NCBI RefSeq assembly: GCF_039537705.1
Contig: NZ_BAABBA010000010.1
Coordinates: 62,001 to 126,000, forward strand
From: Georgenia daeguensis
Lineage (GTDB): Bacteria; Actinomycetota; Actinomycetes; Actinomycetales; Actinomycetaceae
Direction: 5' to 3'
DNA length: 64,000 nt
The translations under genes and the position numbers were made by a program. This document shows, in pieces, positions 61,780-64,000 of the stretch. The notes below the pieces were generated by a model, which saw nothing but the letters and a program-made list of their open reading frames with translations, did not search any database and was not told the DNA's origin. Within the stretch, counting starts at the first letter, position 1. Each line of letters begins with the position of its first letter.

Positions 61780-63180
61780 TCACAGGTTGATCATGTGACC
61801 CGTCAGCCCGTGGAAGCCCTCCTGGAGGGATTCCCCCAGCGTCGGGTGCACGTGCACGTTGCGGGCCAGCTCCGCGGCGGTGAGGTCCCACTTCTGCGCG
61901 AGGGTCAGCTCGGGCAGCAGCTCGGCGACGTCCGCGCCGACGAGGTGGCCGCCGAGCAGCTCCCCGTGCGTGCCGTCCGCCACCAGCTTGATGAAGCCGG
62001 TGGCGTCGCCCAGGCCCTGGGCCTTCCCGTTGGCGGTGAAGGGGAACTTCGCGACCTTGACGTCGTAGCCCTCCTCCCGCGCCTGCGCCTCGGTGAGCCC
62101 GAAGCTGGCCACCTGGGGCTGGCAGAAGGTGGCCCGCGGCATCATCCGGTAGTCGCCGAGCGGCATGGTCTCCGCGCCGGCGACGGTCTCCGCGGCAACG
62201 ACACCCTGCGCCTCCGCGACGTGGGCGAGCTGCAACTTCGCGGTGACGTCGCCGATGGCGAAGATGTGCGGGACGTTGGTGCGCAGATTGTCGTCGACGG
62301 CGATCGCGCCGCGGTCCGTCAGCTCCACGCCCGTGCGCTCCAGCCCGAAGCCGTCCACGCGCGGGGCGAACCCGATGGACATGAGCACCCGGTCGGCCAC
62401 CAGCTCACCCGGCACGCCATCCACCCCCGTGTAGGTGACGGTGACCTGCCCGCCGTCGTCCACGACGGTCTCGACCTTCGTGGAGGTCAGGATGGTGACG
62501 CCGAGCTTGCGGTACTGCCGGCCGACCTCCCGGGAGACCTCCTCGTCCTCCATCGGCAGCGGCCGGTCGAGGTACTCCACGATGGTGACGTCGACGCCGT
62601 AGTTCGCGAGCACGTAGGCGAACTCCATGCCGATCGCCCCGGCGCCGACGATGACGATCGACCCGGGCAGCTCCCGGCTGAGGATCTGCCTCTCGTAGGT
62701 GACGACGTTCTCGCTCAGCTCCACGCCCGGCAGCAGCCGCACGGTCGACCCGGTCGCGATGATCGCGTGGTCGAAGGTCAGCGTCTCGGTGCCGCCGGCG
62801 GTGAGCGCGACCTCGAGGGTGTGCGCGTCCATGAACGTGCCGTGCCCGTCGTACTCGGGGATGCCGTTCTTCTTCATCAGGTAGTGCACGCCGCGCACCC
62901 GCCCGCCGGCCACCTCGCGGCTGCGGTCGAACGCCGCGCCGTAGTCGAAGCGGACCTCCCCGGACATGCCGAACGTGTCGGCCTGGTGGGTGAACAGGTG
63001 GGCGAGCTCGGCGTTGCGCAGGAGCGCCTTGGACGGGATGCAGCCCACGGACAGGCACACCCCGCCCCAGTACTTCTCCTCGACGACGGCGATCTTCAGG
63101 CCCAGCTGGGCGGCACGGATGGCGGCGACGTACCCGCCGGGGCCGGCGCCGAGGACGATCACATCGAAGTGAGTAGCCAC
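61780..63180 (-). CDS. lpd: Dihydrolipoamide dehydrogenase (E3)
   Basis: The 466-residue flavoprotein reoxidises dihydrolipoamide in the pyruvate and oxoglutarate dehydrogenase complexes. It has FDVIVLGAGPGGYVAAIRAA, the redox disulfide GGVCLSVGCIPSKALL, the second Rossmann SIVIVGAGAIGMEFAYVLAN, FAIGDVTAKLQLAHVAEAQG and the active-site His-Glu in NVHVHPTLGESLQEGF. GGVCLSVGC replaces the more common GGTCLNVGC. GTG 63180 is chosen; a TAACGT hexamer ends 7 nt before it and there is no ribosome-binding site, consistent with leaderless translation. The other E1/E2 genes are not in this window. Confidence 0.92.
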   Translation of the reverse strand: MATHFDVIVLGAGPGGYVAAIRAAQLGLKIAVVEEKYWGGVCLSVGCIPSKALLRNAELAHLFTHQADTFGMSGEVRFDYGAAFDRSREVAGGRVRGVHYLMKKNGIPEYDGHGTFMDAHTLEVALTAGGTETLTFDHAIIATGSTVRLLPGVELSENVVTYERQILSRELPGSIVIVGAGAIGMEFAYVLANYGVDVTIVEYLDRPLPMEDEEVSREVGRQYRKLGVTILTSTKVETVVDDGGQVTVTYTGVDGVPGELVADRVLMSIGFAPRVDGFGLERTGVELTDRGAIAVDDNLRTNVPHIFAIGDVTAKLQLAHVAEAQGVVAAETVAGAETMPLGDYRMMPRATFCQPQVASFGLTEAQAREEGYDVKVAKFPFTANGKAQGLGDATGFIKLVADGTHGELLGGHLVGADVAELLPELTLAQKWDLTAAELARNVHVHPTLGESLQEGFHGLTGHMINL

Positions 63181-63312
63181 CCGCCGGACGTTACGGGTCA
63201 GCGCGGCCCGCATCCAGGGTTTTGACGGCCCGCACGGCCCGCCGTCCCGACGACCGCACGACCGGGGCGGACGAGCGGCGGGGAACGCCCGCCGCGCCGG
63301 GCCCCGGGCCCG

Positions 63313-64000
63313 TCACGGCCCCGGGACGGTGAACTCGTCGATGACGTCTCCGGACTGGTCGACGGCGCGGCCCACCATGCGGTCGTCGTAGACGGCGAGG
63401 TCCAGGTAGTGCCGCGTGGACGTGCTGACCTCGGTGAAGTCTTCCCATCCGGCCGGCCGTAGTTTGGCCGCTCCGCCGGAGACGACGTAGGTCACCCCGT
63501 CGATCGGCCGGGAGCGCTGGTAGTCGTGGTCGTGGCCCGCGAGGACGAGCGGGACGTCGAACCGCTCGAACAGGGGCACCCACGCCCGGCGCACCTCGAG
63601 GTCGGAGCCGTGGTCGCCGGCGGAGTAGGGCGGGTGGTGCAGCGCGACGACCGTCCAGGTGCCGGGCGCGACGTCCGCGGCGAGGGTCTCCTCCAGCCAG
63701 CGCGTCTGCCGCTCCTCGTCCACCCGGTTGGAGTCGAGGGCGACGACGCGCACGGGCCCGACCTCCTCGACGTACCAGCTCCGGTCCCGGCCGAGCTTCG
63801 CGAGGATCTCGTCCCCCTCGCCGCGGCGGACGTCGTGGTTCCCCAGCACGGGGACGAGCTCGACGCCGCCGTCGAGCACGGGCGCGAAGGGCTCTGTGAT
63901 CCGGTCGTCGACCTTGGAGGCGTTCCCGTCGTCGTAGATGAGATCGCCCAGCAGGACGAGCGCGTCGTAGGGAGCCTGGACGCTCGCCTCGGCCAGCATC
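63313..64000 (-). CDS. Metallophosphoesterase, N-terminus outside the window
   Basis: The last 228 or more residues of a calcineurin-like metallophosphoesterase are visible. Metal-binding motifs are VLLGDLIYDDG, PVLGNHDVRRGEGDE, VALHHPPYSAGDH and LVLAGHDHDYQRSR, and the end has VVSGGAAKLRP. The first motif (DxH) must lie beyond 64000. Purple-acid-phosphatase-like or exported phosphodiesterase roles are both possible. The stop at 63313 lies 132 bp after the lpd start on the same strand, so it precedes lpd. Confidence 0.85.
   Translation of the reverse strand, partial: MLAEASVQAPYDALVLLGDLIYDDGNASKVDDRITEPFAPVLDGGVELVPVLGNHDVRRGEGDEILAKLGRDRSWYVEEVGPVRVVALDSNRVDEERQTRWLEETLAADVAPGTWTVVALHHPPYSAGDHGSDLEVRRAWVPLFERFDVPLVLAGHDHDYQRSRPIDGVTYVVSGGAAKLRPAGWEDFTEVSTSTRHYLDLAVYDDRMVGRAVDQSGDVIDEFTVPGP

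Overview
The window is very GC-rich, has short intergenic gaps and many 4-bp ATGA/GTGA overlaps, and uses GTG starts freely. The protein families (RecBCD, EspC/WXG100-like type VII secretion proteins, two-domain universal stress proteins, DUF4870, DUF3105/DUF305, an MSMEG_6728-type protein) point to an actinobacterium, probably in the Micrococcales (a Georgenia/Cellulomonas-like organism). That placement is inferred from the protein families, not from a marker gene. I saw no rRNA, tRNA, insertion sequence, prophage or CRISPR array.

Layout. 0-3 kb: the tail of an MSMEG_6728-type protein and adhE, a two-domain aldehyde/alcohol dehydrogenase. 3-12 kb: recC-recB-recD on the minus strand, each gene overlapping the next by 4 bp. 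12-22 kb: meso-diaminopimelate dehydrogenase, a NERD-domain SF1 helicase, a divergent SDR/TetR pair with its operator, an FAD monooxygenase, a DoxX-like membrane protein and a SWIM-SNF2 helicase. 22-25.3 kb: a four-gene overlapping operon encoding an EspC/WXG100-like protein, a type VII-type polymorphic toxin candidate and two downstream proteins (candidate immunity or accessory factors). 25.5-36 kb: two universal stress proteins on either side of metH (cobalamin-dependent methionine synthase, with a leader that can form two exclusive stems), a DHFR-like reductase, a DUF4870 protein with a repetitive Gln/Gly/Tyr tail, a DUF3105-DUF305 pair and an MFS exporter.

36.4-49.9 kb is a coherent catabolic island, most simply read as trans-4-hydroxy-L-proline utilisation. 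It holds a branched-chain-type ABC importer (livJHMGF-like), two proline racemase/hydroxyproline epimerase paralogues, a three-subunit D-hydroxyproline dehydrogenase (FAD oxidase-like subunit, small 2Fe-2S protein, NAD/FAD subunit), a DapA-family deaminase candidate and an alpha-ketoglutarate semialdehyde dehydrogenase candidate. A GntR/FCD regulator sits in the middle. Three sites sharing GTAAYRTGTSACAC lie before the importer operon, the deaminase gene and the gntR/epimerase divergent promoter, which suggests one regulon.

50-53.6 kb: a von Willebrand A protein divergent from an XRE regulator, then an arsR-VOC-MORN-ridA operon behind a palindromic ArsR operator. 53.7-59.3 kb: a peptidoglycan-recycling triad (NagZ, NamZ and AmiE-like proteins), the same trio as Bacillus ybbD-ybbC-ybbE, with a CRP/GlxR-type site in its upstream region. 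59.6-64 kb: a second DoxX-like protein, a secreted protein of unknown function, dihydrolipoamide dehydrogenase and a metallophosphoesterase cut by the window edge.

A recurrent structural feature is a strong, often perfect hairpin without a U-tract at the junctions of convergent genes (seven of nine), probably acting as bidirectional terminators.
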